Below, piece after piece: positions 1-11,187 of a stretch of 64,000 nucleotides of DNA. The stretch is from Blakeslea trispora (taxonomy: Eukaryota; Mucoromycota; Mucoromycetes; Mucorales; Choanephoraceae). A program made the position numbers and the translations under genes. Location: assembly GCA_025331445.1 (NCBI GenBank), contig JAIWNE010000071.1:62001-126000 (forward strand). Direction: 5' to 3'. Below the pieces are notes generated by a model. That model worked only from the letters and a program-made list of their open reading frames with translations, had not been told where the DNA came from and did no database searches. How positions within the stretch are numbered: the first letter of the stretch is position 1; every line of letters begins with the position of its first letter.

Positions 1-120
1 AACACATCTGTATTTAGACATTTGCCAATCACTTGGGAATGGGGTATGACAGTAGCCTCAGTTTTGTTCTATATTGCTGTTGTCGAGACTTATAAATGGT
101 TCAAACGACGTTTCTTTTAA
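1..120 (+). CDS. P-type cation ATPase, C-terminal end only
   Basis: The window opens inside an open frame of 39 codons that ends in TAA. The peptide contains ITWEWGMTVASVLFYI followed by a basic tail ending KRRFF. An aromatic 'TWEWG' stretch leading into a last membrane helix and a short basic cytosolic tail is the usual end of fungal ENA-type (Na+/K+ exporting) P-type ATPases. The catalytic domains lie outside the window, so the ion cannot be judged here. The gene converges on the SPOUT1 gene, with about 120 bp between the two stop codons. Another P-type ATPase subfamily remains possible. Confidence 0.6.
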   Translation, partial: NTSVFRHLPITWEWGMTVASVLFYIAVVETYKWFKRRFF

Positions 121-243
121 TTGTACATTTTCTTTTACATATCTATTAAATATCTTTCTTTCTTTGTAACAATAAACAAGATGTATACATGTCATTTCTC
201 TCTTTTGTTATTCTATTGTTTGCCCTTTTTTGTAATCAGAGAC

Positions 244-1534
244 TTAAATACAGACATTACCATCATCATGGATTCCTATATTGAATACAGCCTAAGCCTT
301 ACAATGATCCTTTCTTTTTTTTTATATGTCTTCTTTCTACTGCTTACCTCCAATCGTACGCTTCTAGTGCCACTTTTTGCATTTGGATCAATAAATAGAT
401 CAAACATATCTGCTGCATCTTCACTGCCCACCTTGAGATCTTCATCAGCCTCAATGGCTTCTTGTAGACCACCCAATGGACCACCAAAGGCAATCAATAA
501 ATGGCTAAACAGAAAGGGGGGGGGAAAGGAGAAATAAGAAAAGAAAAGAAACATATATATATATACACCCATCTCCTCTCTCTCTCTCTTTTTTTTCGTT
601 TTTCTAAAAACTTACTCGAAAGGCTTGATTTTTTCATCCAAATCACATTCATACATATCTTGAGCATCACGATCACTGACACCAACAGTCACATCGTATC
701 CATCTGCATAAGGGCACTCTGTCATCACACGAGAGAAAGAAGAGGCCAAGCGAATGTTGTATCCCCAATAGAGACCCCCTTTCTCTCTTGGTACTTTGGG
801 ACTCACTACCTTTGCCGCAATTGGTTTTTGCCCTTTGCGAGTATCAGCAGCTGAGACAGGCTCACTCAATTCCACTGTCACTCGAACACCAGGCTGTACA
901 GCACGATCGATACGGGCACGTCGGAAGAGGCCGACATCAACCAATGTGGATTCTGTTTCGCTGGATTTATCCAAGGTAACACCCTCACGATAAATAGTGA
1001 TCTCTTCTTTACCGGGATGATGAGGTACATCTAAAGGATGAAGTAAACCTGCAAATTTAAGATCGGGATTGATAGGCACAAGTTGTTTGCGAAGGTATTG
1101 TGGTGTTTCCATGTATTGAAAGATGCGAGCCAGAAACAAACTAGGGTTGATCTTTGATTGAGTGTTGTGTACTTTGTCCTCATAGATCACAATCTCATCG
1201 ACAGCAAAGATCACAAGAGCTCTGGCGATCTGACCAGCCAAGATGGTCTTGAGTTCCATATTGGGTGCAGCTTCAACAATACTGCTGGGAATAGCAATGC
1301 TGGTTGTGTACTTTCGTGGCTTACAAGTCAAAATTTCTTTGGCTCTCTTGACATCTTGTGAAGGCATAAATCGTTTATTGGGTCTTTCTTTTCCATAATC
1401 AGGACCTGAAAGCTCTTTGTTTTCGAAATTGCGCTTTTTTCTCTAGAAAAAAAAAACGACAGAAACATATTGAGTGACAAACTAGGCAAAAAGACTGATT
1501 CTCGTTAGCTTACAGATCGATAAAAATCTGTCAT
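244..1534 (-). CDS. SPOUT1/C9orf114-type putative RNA methyltransferase
   Basis: Four exons on the minus strand (1534-1514, 1442-616, 504-348, 291-244) give 350 residues. The tiny first exon encodes MTDFYRS and joins a basic segment (RKKRNFENK). The core begins around residue 57 with KPRKYTTSIAIPSSIVE and AGQIARALVIFAVDEIVIY, which is characteristic of the SPOUT1/C9orf114 (DUF171) family. These are trefoil-knot methyltransferases with an inserted OB-like domain. The knot end is visible as DHLLIAFGGPLGGL. Human SPOUT1 is linked to kinetochores and to RNA methylation; the substrate in fungi is not evident here. Introns are 56-111 bp with GTAAGT/GTAAGC donors. The last exon (EAVFNIGIHDDGNVCI) is the least certain part. 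Confidence 0.88.
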
Positions 1535-1863
1535 TTTATAGTTTAACTGAAGGTTAAAGTAATTTTTATTTTATTTTGAGTCCATCTGGTTAAACTTTTT
1601 TTTTAAAAAAACTGCAATAGGATCAATTTGCTTTCTTGTTTTATCCGTGACAGCATTTTACAGATTGTTTGGCTAGTTTCAGTATGAAAATTAGCCTGAT
1701 AAGTGTCATAAATTGACAACAACAACAAAAGAGCCTCTTTCTCTCTTACCTTTAGATCTTCTCTCAAAAGAAAGCAATAAATGAATTTTCGTCCTAAAGG
1801 AAAAGAGGGGAGGAGGGGTATACATCAGGAATAGACCATGATTACAAAAAAAAAGGGTATCCC
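1535..1863. other. Intergenic, 5' side of SPOUT1 gene and 3' side of EME1 gene
   Basis: AT-rich spacer with poly-T/poly-A runs and pyrimidine tracts. No open frame with family resemblance and no RNA gene was seen. It must hold the SPOUT1 promoter and the EME1 terminator, but no specific signal could be assigned. Confidence 0.5.
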
Positions 1864-3868
1864 CTAATAAATAATTTGCTCAGCATCTTGGCCAGTGAAG
1901 ATGGTATGCATCTTTCTTGACATCACTCTGTTGATCTTTCGGTCTCTTGTCTGTAAAGCGCTTCGTTCTACCTGCATATAGGATTCAATATAAGCCAACA
2001 TCATCATAACATAACACACATTTACCTCTAAATCAGCCAGCATCATTTCGGCTTCCGATGCAGAGTGAGTGGACCGATAAGCATGATGCAACGATTGAAC
2101 TGTTGGATAATGTTTCATGATGCTGCCAGCAATAGCAGGTGTACACAGTTGTACCTCTTGAAGCATTTTATAAAATGTATCATGGGCATTGTGGCCACAT
2201 TTGCTGACTTTGAATGTGGTGTTCAAGTTTTTGGATTTATACCTGCCTAAGCCTAAATCAATCGTCAGACTTTCAATCCAACTGACTGTATCTTGGGCAT
2301 CTTTAGTAGTCACCAGCATCACATCACGCATTAGCTGAAGGTATGCAAGTGCCTCCTCCACCTCTTCTTTGCAGGGTCCTTCTGCAATGACTTGATTGGT
2401 GCTATTGGTTTGTTTTCTAGGCCTATTGTCTGTCTGAAGTACTTGCGAGGCAAATGCCCGACGGGTCATTATCATCTTCTTTTTGTAGTATCCGTCCAAC
2501 CCTTCAATCAACATCATCGTCTGCCGGCCAGGTTTCTCTAAACTACTGACTAGCTGATCCAAGGTATCTTCTTGAAGGTGCTGGATGAAGGCCAAAGCAT
2601 CCAAAAAGATCAAAATCACTGGTTCTTTGATGATCTTGACTTTCTCAAGAGGAAGAAACGCTTGGCTGCCTTGATCCCATTCAGATTGACACTGACGACG
2701 CCAACCGATAGTGTAGTTAGGCAGGGTCTCATAGGCTGTCAAATCCCTTAGGTGAGCCTCTTTTGCCTTTAATGAAGCCTCTAGCAATTGACCCTGCTTA
2801 GATTGAAGGAAGGTGGGGTGAATATCTATGAGCATTTCTTGAAGGATTTGAGTACGATCAAGGCGTAATCGGTTTTCTTTTTCCAATAGAGTTGCCTTCT
2901 CCTTTTCGAGCTTCAAGAAGAACAGAATGAGCATTTAAACACACACATACATATGCATGCTTACCTGTTTTTGCTCTCTGAGTCTCTTTTTTTCCAGAGC
3001 ATTTTGTTCCTTTTGTATCCTCTTTGCCTCGGCTATATTTGCTCTCTGCTGCTTGCGCTCTTCTACTTCAAGTCGTTTCTTTTCTTTTGCAGGTATAATG
3101 TCCTCAGTTGCCTTTCGCTTTCCCTTTCTTTCGATGGATGGCTGTTCATCATCATGGTTATTGTAATTCATGTAATCGTCATCATCAATTTCTACTACAG
3201 GTGTATCACGCTTTTGACTGATGAGTTCATCAAAAAAGTCTATGGCAGAAGGCAAAGAGTCAAGGTCGTTTTGGCGTGTATCTTTCAGCACTAAACTATC
3301 AGACATCGTTGTCTCAACTGGAGATAAGCTAGGTAAATCATCCAGGTCGAGTAAGCTATTGGATTGTTTCGAAAGTGAACTATTGATTTCTAGAATATCG
3401 GGGTTAGCAAAGACAGGAGAGACCTCCTCGGGAGCAGGCAAAGAGGGAAGGTCATCAACTGCTACTGATTCATCGATAGGTTGGCTACTTGATAGCGAAA
3501 ACAAATCGTCTTGAAGAAGGCTAACATAAAGAAACAGAGTGAGATCGAGGCAGTTAATGTTTTTTTTTTTTTACTTTGCTGAAGGCTCTTCTTCATCAGA
3601 GTCTAGAACAATAAATTGTTCAGTTGAAGTCTGGTTTAATATCTCTAGGGGATCTTGCAGAGTACCCTTGAGAAACTATTTGCCAAAGGGTTATAAAGTA
3701 AGCGTCTATATTTCTTTTTGGAAACAAAGATCTTACTTGGCCATCAAAGATTCGGTTAATAGTCGCTTCTACACTTTTGGTGTATTTCAGATCTATCAAC
3801 ACATCGTGTCTGTCTTTTGAGTTATCAATATCGAGTACTTGATCAACAAGTGCTTCAAAGTCAGTCAT
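1864..3868 (-). CDS. EME1: EME1/Mms4-type subunit of the MUS81 structure-specific endonuclease
   Basis: Exons 3868-3737, 3666-3575, 3520-2965 and 2910-1864 give 608 residues. The N-terminal third is acidic and low in complexity (repeated DLPSL, EEEP motifs), as in Eme1/Mms4. A basic coiled stretch rich in KRLREQK, EKEK and LLEKEN follows. The C-terminal half resembles the ERCC4-like nuclease fold of EME1: YTIGWRRQCQSEW, ILIFLDALAFIQ, YLQLMRDVMLVTTKDAQ, then a tandem helix-hairpin-helix-like end with TPAIAGSIMKHYPTVQSLHHAY. EME1 lacks nuclease activity itself and partners MUS81 to cut stalled forks and recombination intermediates in the nucleus. A possible extra intron near the YKSKNLNTTF segment was considered, but the open frame was kept. 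Confidence 0.85.
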
Positions 3869-3942
3869 TGGTATTCTTTAATCCTTTTAGTAAAAAAAAA
3901 AAAGAAAAAATGTTGTTGTTTTAAAGGGGGAGAAAGAGGATT

Positions 3943-4291
3943 TTAAGCAGCGAATCTCATCATTCCAAAAGCGAAAATCACTCGAAAGGGGTTTCCCTTA
4001 TAGTCTGATTTCAACCATTCAATAGGAACCTGTACCGAGAAGTAAGCTTCACATAACATGCAGGTGCTCATATTCATGAATACTAGTCCAAAGCTGATAC
4101 ATAGAGAAAGGGAGAGTTTTTGCAAATTTCTCTAAAGAACAAACACCTTTACCATCTACAAATTTATTGGATGTGTGATTCAAAAATTTCAATGCGTAAT
4201 TCAACCTCAAATAGCGCATCTTTTGTTGGTATAGATTTACAATGCGAAAATGACTATTTACAAAAAAAAAAAAGGAAAGTAACTCTTTCAC
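3943..4291 (-). pseudogene. Reverse transcriptase remnant (palm region), DIRS-like
   Basis: Read on the minus strand in broken frames, the peptide contains LRLNYALKFLNHTSNKF, then EAYFSVQVPIEW and GNPFRVIFAFGMM. The order 'first-domain loop, D/E-AYFSV-x-I/VP, then FAFGM' matches the start of a retroelement reverse transcriptase palm (motif A to the LPFGL-like motif). Frames are interrupted and the acidic residue before AYF is Glu rather than Asp. It is a decayed fragment lying opposite in orientation to the RNase H fragment at 5001-5757. Assignment to DIRS rather than Ty3/gypsy rests mostly on that second fragment. Confidence 0.5.
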
Positions 4292-4382
4292 TTTTATGAT
4301 TACTTTCTGAATTGTATTCAGCTACACTTATGGCTCGTCATTCTTAGAGAAATCCTTGTTGACTCGGCTTCGACTTTCAATT

Positions 4383-4824
4383 TCAATATATGCTCTTTGA
4401 GCCATGCTTTAAGTTTCTGAAGGGTACCAGGTACAGTGGGCCAACAAACCAACACCTCGGAAACCCCCATCCAATTTCTCTAAATACAATACAGAGCAAA
4501 GCCAGTTTCGTCCGCAATCGATAAGTTCCCCGGGTACATATATTATCAAAGTCTCTCCAAACAAAGCAAACGGTTCTTACCAAATTTCTGCAGAATCAAC
4601 AAAAAGAGGTCTAATTTTAGACTGTCTGGTGCAAACATTTCAATACAAGGAACTTTCGTTTTAAGAAACATCCTCGAACCAAACAATTGAATGCAAAACA
4701 AACTTGAAGGATTTCTACGTTGCAGCTCCAATTCACAAGCATTCTTGACAATGTCCGACATCTCAGTATCAAGGCACCATATATAAGCGCAAAGCTCTAT
4801 CCTTTGGTCTGAGCGTTGCACCAA
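4383..4824 (-). pseudogene. Possible post-RNase H fragment of the same retroelement
   Basis: The minus strand in shifted frames shows WCLDTEMSDIVKNA, then CIEMFAP, and further on VCWPTVPGTLQKLKAW. In DIRS/Ngaro-type pol proteins the segment after RNase H has a W-x-L start, a '(I/L)D-x-FA' motif and a 'P-x-WP-x-x-P-W' motif in this order, which is the basis for the call. Several stops and frame changes are present. The similarity is weak, and random resemblance cannot be excluded without a profile search. Confidence 0.35.
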
Positions 4825-5000
4825 GGGTTGCTTAGCAAGCTGATGAGGGTCACCCTAAGGCGGCAAAGAAAAGAAGGAATTCGTCTAGTATACTTTTTAG
4901 GCGACATCTGCCTTCAAGGGAAGAAAGCTCGTAAAAACTAGTCAGATTAACAAAAAAAAAAGAGTTGTATCGCATTTAGAAGATTTAGATTTCCTCATCC

Positions 5001-5757
5001 ACAAGAGAAGAAGCATGTTTACACCATTCAAGACCCAAGATTTTCTCAGATTCCAGTTCAACTTCAAGAAAATGCTCCTGATCAAAATGCAACAAAATAA
5101 ACAAAATCAAAGAGGGTCCAAAACACCTATCGCAACTAAATTGTTGTTGGATCACAGGATTTCTAAAGAAAATGGCTTTGATTGTTTCAGCCATCGGCAA
5201 AGCACTTCTTCACATCGGATACCTTCAAAGAGATCTAGTGCCTCCGGCGTCAAAACTGAAACAGAGCTCACCACAAGAGTCATCAAGCAACGGAAGAATC
5301 GAAATGATGGCCATCATTTGCGTTGAAGAAGAACGGTCTTTCCATTCAAACTCTGCCATTGAGAAAATCCAGCTTGATAATACACATAGATGTATCAGAT
5401 ACAGGTTGGGGGGCCGTCCAAAGCCATAGACACGTTTGGGTTTTTTGAACCAAGGAAGAAAAAGTAGTTTCAATGAATGTCAGAGAATTAAAAGCAATTT
5501 ATTTCGTTTTGAAGTTGCACAGAGAAAAATATTAAAACCAAAGGATCAAAGTATGTTCGGACAACAAGATGGCTTTGAAGTACACAAGAAAATTAGGAGG
5601 AACTATCTATATTTTGCTGCAAGAGCCTTTCGTACTGATACAGAACCCTCTGCAATACCTACCAATTAAGAGCTACGTTTCATCACATTCTGAAAGTAGA
5701 GAATGTCACGGCAGACCAACTGAGCAGAGTGCAGCAGAAGCCCCCTGTACAAAGTAG
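5001..5757 (+). pseudogene. RT thumb/RNase H remnant of a DIRS-like retrotransposon
   Basis: Across shifting plus-strand frames one can read KKMALIVSAIGKALLHIGYL (RT end), then near 5386 IDVSDTGWGAV, NVRELKAIYFVLKL, near 5555 DNKMALKYTRKLGGT, and near 5700 FHHILKVENVTADQLSR. These are the ordered RNase H motifs of DIRS-type pol: D-x-S-x-x-GWGA, LELKA-like, TDN-x-x-A...GGT, and H-x-x-x-x-x-N-x-x-AD-x-LSR. At least one stop codon and several frameshifts interrupt it, so it is dead. No recombinase gene or terminal repeat is visible nearby. Confidence 0.65.
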
Positions 5758-5760
5758 CCT

Positions 5761-6149
5761 TTTATACAAAAAGCTAGTTTTTTTTTGGCAACTGTAATAT
5801 ACAATGTTACTGAAATACGACTCTAAAGACATCAGTTTGAATCCAGAGGAATCATCTATGAGAAATCCTTTCTATAAGCAAATAATACTATCTATAAGAG
5901 ATTACTCTAATAAAAGAAACTTATCCTATAGAAACCAGATATTTGAATTGTTCTATTTTGTGTTCAGAAGCTATCGAAAACCTACAATAAAAGAACTAGA
6001 ATTACCCTTTGTTTCGCATAGAGGGATCATCTATCCTTACTTACGCATTGAACAGGTGTTATCGAAGCATTTATTGGCTTGGGCTTGTCTTTCTCTAAAT
6101 TTAATTGCTTTCAACTTTGTGGATTTTTTTCCTTTTTTTTTTGTCAAAC
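5761..6149. other. Upstream region of WDR83 gene
   Basis: An AT-rich stretch with one medium plus-strand open frame from 5804 that has no family resemblance and biased, repeat-like composition. No functional signal was assigned. Pyrimidine runs directly precede the WDR83 start codon. Confidence 0.4.
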
Positions 6150-7253
6150 ATGTCAGCCTATCCCACTCAAATCGAGACTACACTCAAAGGCCATAAGGGC
6201 CCTGTGAACGATGTATGTTACAACAAATCTGGGCAATATTGTCTATCAGGAGGTCGTGATCGTTCTATTCGTCTTTGGAATCCTTCAAGTGGACTTTTGC
6301 TTCATACTTACAATGGACATGGTCGCGATGTACTTGGCATTGCTTGGTAAAGTAAGTTTCAAATAGACTCTTTTTTTTTGGGGGGATTTTATTAAAAATA
6401 CATATACTAGTTCTTCAGATAATGCAAAGATTGCAAGTGGAGGTGCGGATCGTACTGTCTTGTTGTGGGATGTAGGTACCGGTGAGATCATGCGACGTTA
6501 TACAGCTCACTGGGAGGTAAATGAAATATTTTCTATAAAGAGCATCATTTTCATTTGTTTGTTAGCGTGTTAATTCAGTCGCATTTAATGATGATTCTAC
6601 CGTGCTTATCAGTGGCTCATTTGATGCCACTATTCGTTTATGGGATTTACGGTCCTCTAATTTTCAACCAATTCAAGTGATGGAAGACTGTAAAGATAGT
6701 GTCATGTCCGTTGATGTTCAAGGACCCGAGATAGTAGCAGGGTAAGAAAGAATACACTCGAAATAATTATTTTCTAAATGTCTTGTAGTTGTGCTGACGG
6801 TAAATTACGTGTTTATGATATTCGAATGGGTGATTTGAAAGAAGACTATATTGGACCAGCCATCACATCAGCTAGGCTTTCAAAGGATAAGCATTGTATC
6901 TTGGTCAGCTCTCTAGACAACACTATGCGATTGATGGACAAGAGCAATGGCCGTTTATTAAATGAGTAAAAACAACATCTCATCTGTATGTAACAAGCAC
7001 TAATATGGGTCATAATAGGTTCAAGGGACATGCTCATCACAGTTACAAATTGGAATCTATTCTATCGAATACAGATGCCTATGCTATTACGGGTTCCGAG
7101 GATGGTCAGATCTATGTGTATGATGTGCTAGAAGGTAGCACTGTAGCTACTCTAAAGGCACACGAAGGTGTAACCACAACATTAGATTATCATCCGGATA
7201 GTATCCATATGATATCAGCTGGCTCTGATGGTTTGATTCATGTATGGGCTTAA
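6150..7253 (+). CDS. WDR83: WD40 protein WDR83/MORG1
   Basis: Five exons (6150-6346, 6411-6516, 6566-6741, 6789-6965, 7019-7253) give 296 residues, close to the 315 of human WDR83. It starts MSAYPTQIETTLKGHKGPVN. Seven WD repeats follow, with blades ending RLWNP, LLWDV, RLWDL, VYDIR, MRLMD, VYDVL and HVWA. The diagnostic WDR83 phrases YCLSGGRDRSIRLWNPSSG, DYIGPAITSA and LVSSLDNTMRLMDK all occur. The family is a seven-bladed scaffold that organises ERK-pathway components and also copurifies with spliceosomes. Introns are 47-64 bp. A splice at TG|GTAAAG restores ACSSDNAKIASGG, the second-blade start. Confidence 0.92.
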
Positions 7254-7315
7254 AATAATAAAAAATCTACATGTTCGATCTGTTCTTTTTTTTTTCTTTT
7301 TACATATTACAAAAA

Positions 7316-7657
7316 ATGAATCCTGATATCACTATTCAATGGAAAGAAGTATTACTTTACAAGACAGAATCATGTCGAAATTGGTCAGAATTAGGTTATT
7401 GCAGGTAAGCATTTCTCTAGATGTACATGTAGATATACATCTGTTTCTTATAAGAAAAATAAGCCTGTCATCTCATTCATTCAAGTTATGGTAAAAAATG
7501 TCTTTATGCACACGGACAGAATGAACTAAGGGCGATCCCAAGGCATATAAGATACAAGACAGAGATATGTAGATCCTATCACTCTGAGGAGGGTATTTGT
7601 TCTTATGGTGTTCGGTGTGCCTTTGTTCATCATACAGAATGGAACATACTTTATTAA
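7316..7657 (+). CDS. Small tandem CCCH zinc-finger protein, tristetraprolin-like
   Basis: Two exons (7316-7404, 7486-7657) encode only 86 residues. The protein is almost nothing but two fingers, each preceded by a YKTE lead-in: YKTESCRNWSELGYC and YKTEICRSYHSEEGIC. This lead-in plus CCCH is the signature of the TIS11/tristetraprolin family, whose fingers bind UA-rich 3' UTRs and promote mRNA decay. Finger 1 is C-x8-C-x5-C-x3-H. Finger 2 is C-x9-C-x5-C-x3-H, one residue longer than canonical. The usual linker and the long flanking regulatory regions are absent. It lies 62 bp after the WDR83 stop on the same strand. Confidence 0.8.
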
Positions 7658-7717
7658 GAGTGTTTCAAGATGAGTTTCATCCATTGTAAAGAATAAAATA
7701 AAGTACGGTTGAATTGT

Positions 7718-9202
7718 TTATCCATGTCGAGCAATCAATCGAAGAATACTGGCCACCGCCTTGTTTTCACTCTCCTTTCGTTTCTCTTCAGTATTCTCAA
7801 ACTCACCCAACACTTGTTTGTCTTGAGGAATCGGAATATAACGCGATCTTTCTCTTTGCTCCTTTGCTAGTCGAGCCATCACTTGAGATACTTCTACTTC
7901 TGCCTCGGACAAGAATTGATCTACTTGATTCAGTGTCTGTCGAATGTTAGCTATACCCAAATCCAGCTCTGCCGTCATCTGCCGTAGTGTATCTGATTCC
8001 AAGACAGACTCTTCTTGTTCCTGTAAAAACTGTTGAATGAATTCCTTTTGTACTGGATCATCGAGTTCCTCAATCAGTTGGTCGAAATCAAAGGTATCTA
8101 TCTCAATCTTGTCATCATCCGGCTCAGCATCATTCTGTTGATCAATGAGAGCAGCGTGTTGCTCATATAGTCGATTTGTATGCTCCTTCCATTCTTCGAT
8201 TTCGTCCCGTAGTCTAGATAGAGTGTGTATGGGTATTCTCATATTATGCCACATTCGATTCAACAAGACATACACTTACAGTTGAATAGTTTGCTCTAAT
8301 TTGATCAGTTTCTTTTCATTCTCCTGATTGATTGGATTGGGCCTCTCTTGAGAGTAATTGGAATTATCAGGTCGTTTATAGCCAGAGATCTCTACATCGT
8401 CATCCATGATAGCCTTGATCGTACTCTGCATCAGATTGTTTTTCAAGGTATGTATCTCTAGCTCTTCACGACTCATGTTCACTAAAGGTTCATCCTGTGC
8501 CTCTCGAATGACCTTAAGCCCCACCCAGATCAGTAGCTGCTTCATCTGTTGTGCAGGTGTGAAATTATGGGGTATGTATTTATAGTATTCTGAAAAGCTA
8601 GCATCCTCTGGTGGTGATAATACTAAATATCGCATAGGTGAGTCCATGTTGTATGATGTATCTATAGACTGCTTACCTCGAAGGGGTACTGAACTTGTGC
8701 GCGATGAATCAGACCAAGCTACACTGGAATAATGAGATACAGAGTCATCCACAGAGAGTGTCTGTCCTAGTTGAAAAGAAAACGAATGCTTGTAGAGATC
8801 TCGATAGATAGGTTGTATTGCCACTTCCGGCTATAAAGAGAACAGAGGGGTTAGGTCATCTCACTGAAAGTGAATTTGATAGTTTACCGATATATCAAAT
8901 GAGAGACGATCAGGCATTGAATCAGAAATTGAATCTCTTCCATCAGCTATAGGTGCTGGTACAGTTTTTCGTTTGAAGGCAATGCCTGTTTGAGAATCTA
9001 CAATGAATGAGTTTGCCATCACTGTAGAGAGAGAGAAAGAGAGAGAGAGAGAGATTAGCCCTTTTGTACACAACTATCTTTCGTTCTCTCTTACTGCGAT
9101 TCCTATTGGGTGTAAACTGTTCAGTAAAGAGATTAGCGTCAAAGAGATGGTTTAAGGATTGCGACGTGTTACATTAGAAGAGATGTTATCTGTGGTAGAC
9201 AT
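7718..9202 (-). CDS. DSN1: Kinetochore MIS12-complex subunit DSN1/Mis13
   Basis: Five exons (9202-9173, 9116-9095, 9021-8888, 8830-8280, 8213-7718) give 410 residues. The second exon is only 22 nt; splicing it in joins MSTTDNISSN to FTPNRNRMMANSF in frame. Family features are MPDRLSFDI near residue 57 and the hallmark block TPAQQMKQLLIWVGLKVI, equivalent to the Mis13 'LLiWc' helix. A long C-terminal alpha-helical/coiled region with ELDDPVQKEFIQQFLQEQEE follows. DSN1 links the inner centromere (CENP-C) to the NDC80 complex. The acidic and helical composition fits. The first two exons are the less certain part. Confidence 0.8.
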
Positions 9203-9262
9203 AAGTTGTCAAAAAAAAAAAAAGGAGGGAAACAATGTAATTTTTTTTTTATATATATATTT

Positions 9263-10794
9263 TCAATCACATTTGACCACATTTTGAGAAGAAGGAGGCA
9301 CAAAAACCTTTTGAAGACTATAGAAAGTGCTGATAATAGTCACAACAGTACCAAACAAGACACAAGCCCAATGAGCCCATTTGCTTGGCTCCCATAGAGA
9401 TCCTGTTGATAGTTTGAGAAAGCAGAGAGAAGGTAACACGAAAGCAAGGGCCATGGCTGAAAATCCACCTGTCAACTCTAGCACAATACCCAGGTTGCAT
9501 GTCAGCAAAGAGATCGTCAAGCTGATCAACACTAAGCCTGTGGTAATCAAGAAATGGCGTGTCTTTTGAAAGGATGCAGATGGCCAAAAGAAGTTCTCAA
9601 GTACCTATAGACTGAATGAGTAAACACATATGTCTAAGTCAAGTTATCTATCTTTACCTCTCGACACACAAAGGCTTCTAAAGGAATGGTCGTGAACATG
9701 TTGAGACCAAAAGCTAATCTGGCCACATTGATCAATGTATTATCTGAAGAGAAATTGTTTAGAATGTTGCCTACTGTATTGTCTGTAAACACTAGGTAAC
9801 CAGAGACAGCCAAAGTGAAGCAGGTAAAGAAAGCAATGCCCATACTCCAGTGAGTCACAGTAGCAAATCGATTAAGCGAAGGCTGCTTCAGTGCACCAAA
9901 GATCAAGAAACTATTATGATGACACACAAAGGCTAATTTAAGAAAGAGTTTAGGGACAGACAGAGAAGCACCGTCTTTGCTTGTTCTTACCGAAACTGAT
10001 CACAGCAATGGCTTGACATATTTCGTCACCCATGATATTCCATCTAACATCGGGTGAACCTCTCAAATCCATCGATGTGTGTGGTCCTTCAATAGCCACA
10101 GCTACAATGATAATCAAGATAGCCACTAAGGCAAGTGCACTTGTCTTGGCTAATTTAGCAATATCTCGATAAAGTGATAGTGGGTAGGACACAAACAGAG
10201 TGAAAAAGGAAATACAGAGCCTTCTGTCACCAAATATCCATAAAATGGGCAATTGATGAATATTGGGATAAAGGGATCGAATGACGTGGGGTATAGTGTC
10301 ACCTATAATGACACAATAGGCTATCATACCTGAATTCAGAGAAAAAAAAATAGAGAAAATAAGCGTGGGATAAGCTCATCTATTTCTTCTTCTTACCTCC
10401 AAAAGCAAATGCAAATTGAAAGAGTGAGATACAGATCAAGCCAGGCCTACCAAAGGCAAATTCCATCAGGTCTTGATAGGTGGATCTGCCTGATAACTTG
10501 CCATTGAGGATAAGGAGTCTTACTGTCCAGTCTAGAAACAATCATCAGCTAACAAACAAATAGATCAAATCACCCTTTCAAATTTACCTACAACCACTGT
10601 CAGCACAATCAACAAAAAGACACCTGTCCAAAATCCCTATCAATTAGACTGTCACTTTCCTATTGTTTTATGAAAGAAAAAAAAATAGCTTACGGCTTCT
10701 TTAAATGCAAACGGTAATCCAATAATTCCAGCTCCTATAATGCTATTTGCCATATTCAACTTTACACATATAAGGACATTGGTTTCCCCCTCCC

Positions 10795-10826
<32 letters not shown>

Positions 10827-11044
10827 TTTCTCCTTCTTTTTGTTTTTATTTCCTTGTACAAAGTACTTACAAAACTCGAGAAAATAGTGCCTCCTTCAGA
10901 AGGTAGTTTATATTCTGAAGATAGTGATTCCTCATCGCTTTCTCTTTCTGTGTGAGTCAATAAAGGCTCATGAGGTGCTGTGTCGTCTAGTTCAAACTCG
11001 GTATAAACATGATGTTCATCTCGTTCATCTGAAGTATAAGACAT
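9263..11044 (-). CDS. Vacuolar-type amino acid transporter (AAAP/SLC38 family, AVT-like)
   Basis: Seven exons (11044-10871, 10759-10694, 10636-10588, 10531-10397, 10329-9991, 9932-9658, 9604-9263) give 459 residues. An acidic soluble N-terminus (EPLLTHTERESDEES) precedes about eleven hydrophobic segments. The first helix, LNMANSIIGAGIIGLPFAFKEA, is the defining motif of the AAAP family (fungal Avt proteins, animal SLC38). Further hallmarks are FAFVCHHNSFLIFGAL and LNMFTTIPLEAFVCRE. Avt proteins move neutral or basic amino acids across the vacuolar membrane with protons; substrate and direction cannot be told here. The intron between exons 1 and 2 carries a long CT repeat. The N-terminal EPLL resembles an acidic dileucine sorting signal. 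Confidence 0.88.
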
Positions 11045-11187
11045 AGTTTAAAGTTATAAAATAAAATAAAAGAAAGAAAGAAAGACAAACAAATTTAAAA
11101 GTAAAAAAAAAATAGAAAATAGAAAATAACAAAATTTGCATAGTGTGGCTATAAATACATGTGTTTATTTTCATTTTAATGATTAAA

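Noticed and set aside
5804..6196. 130-residue plus-strand open frame upstream of WDR83
   Set aside because: It overlaps the WDR83 start in another frame and has no family resemblance or splice support.
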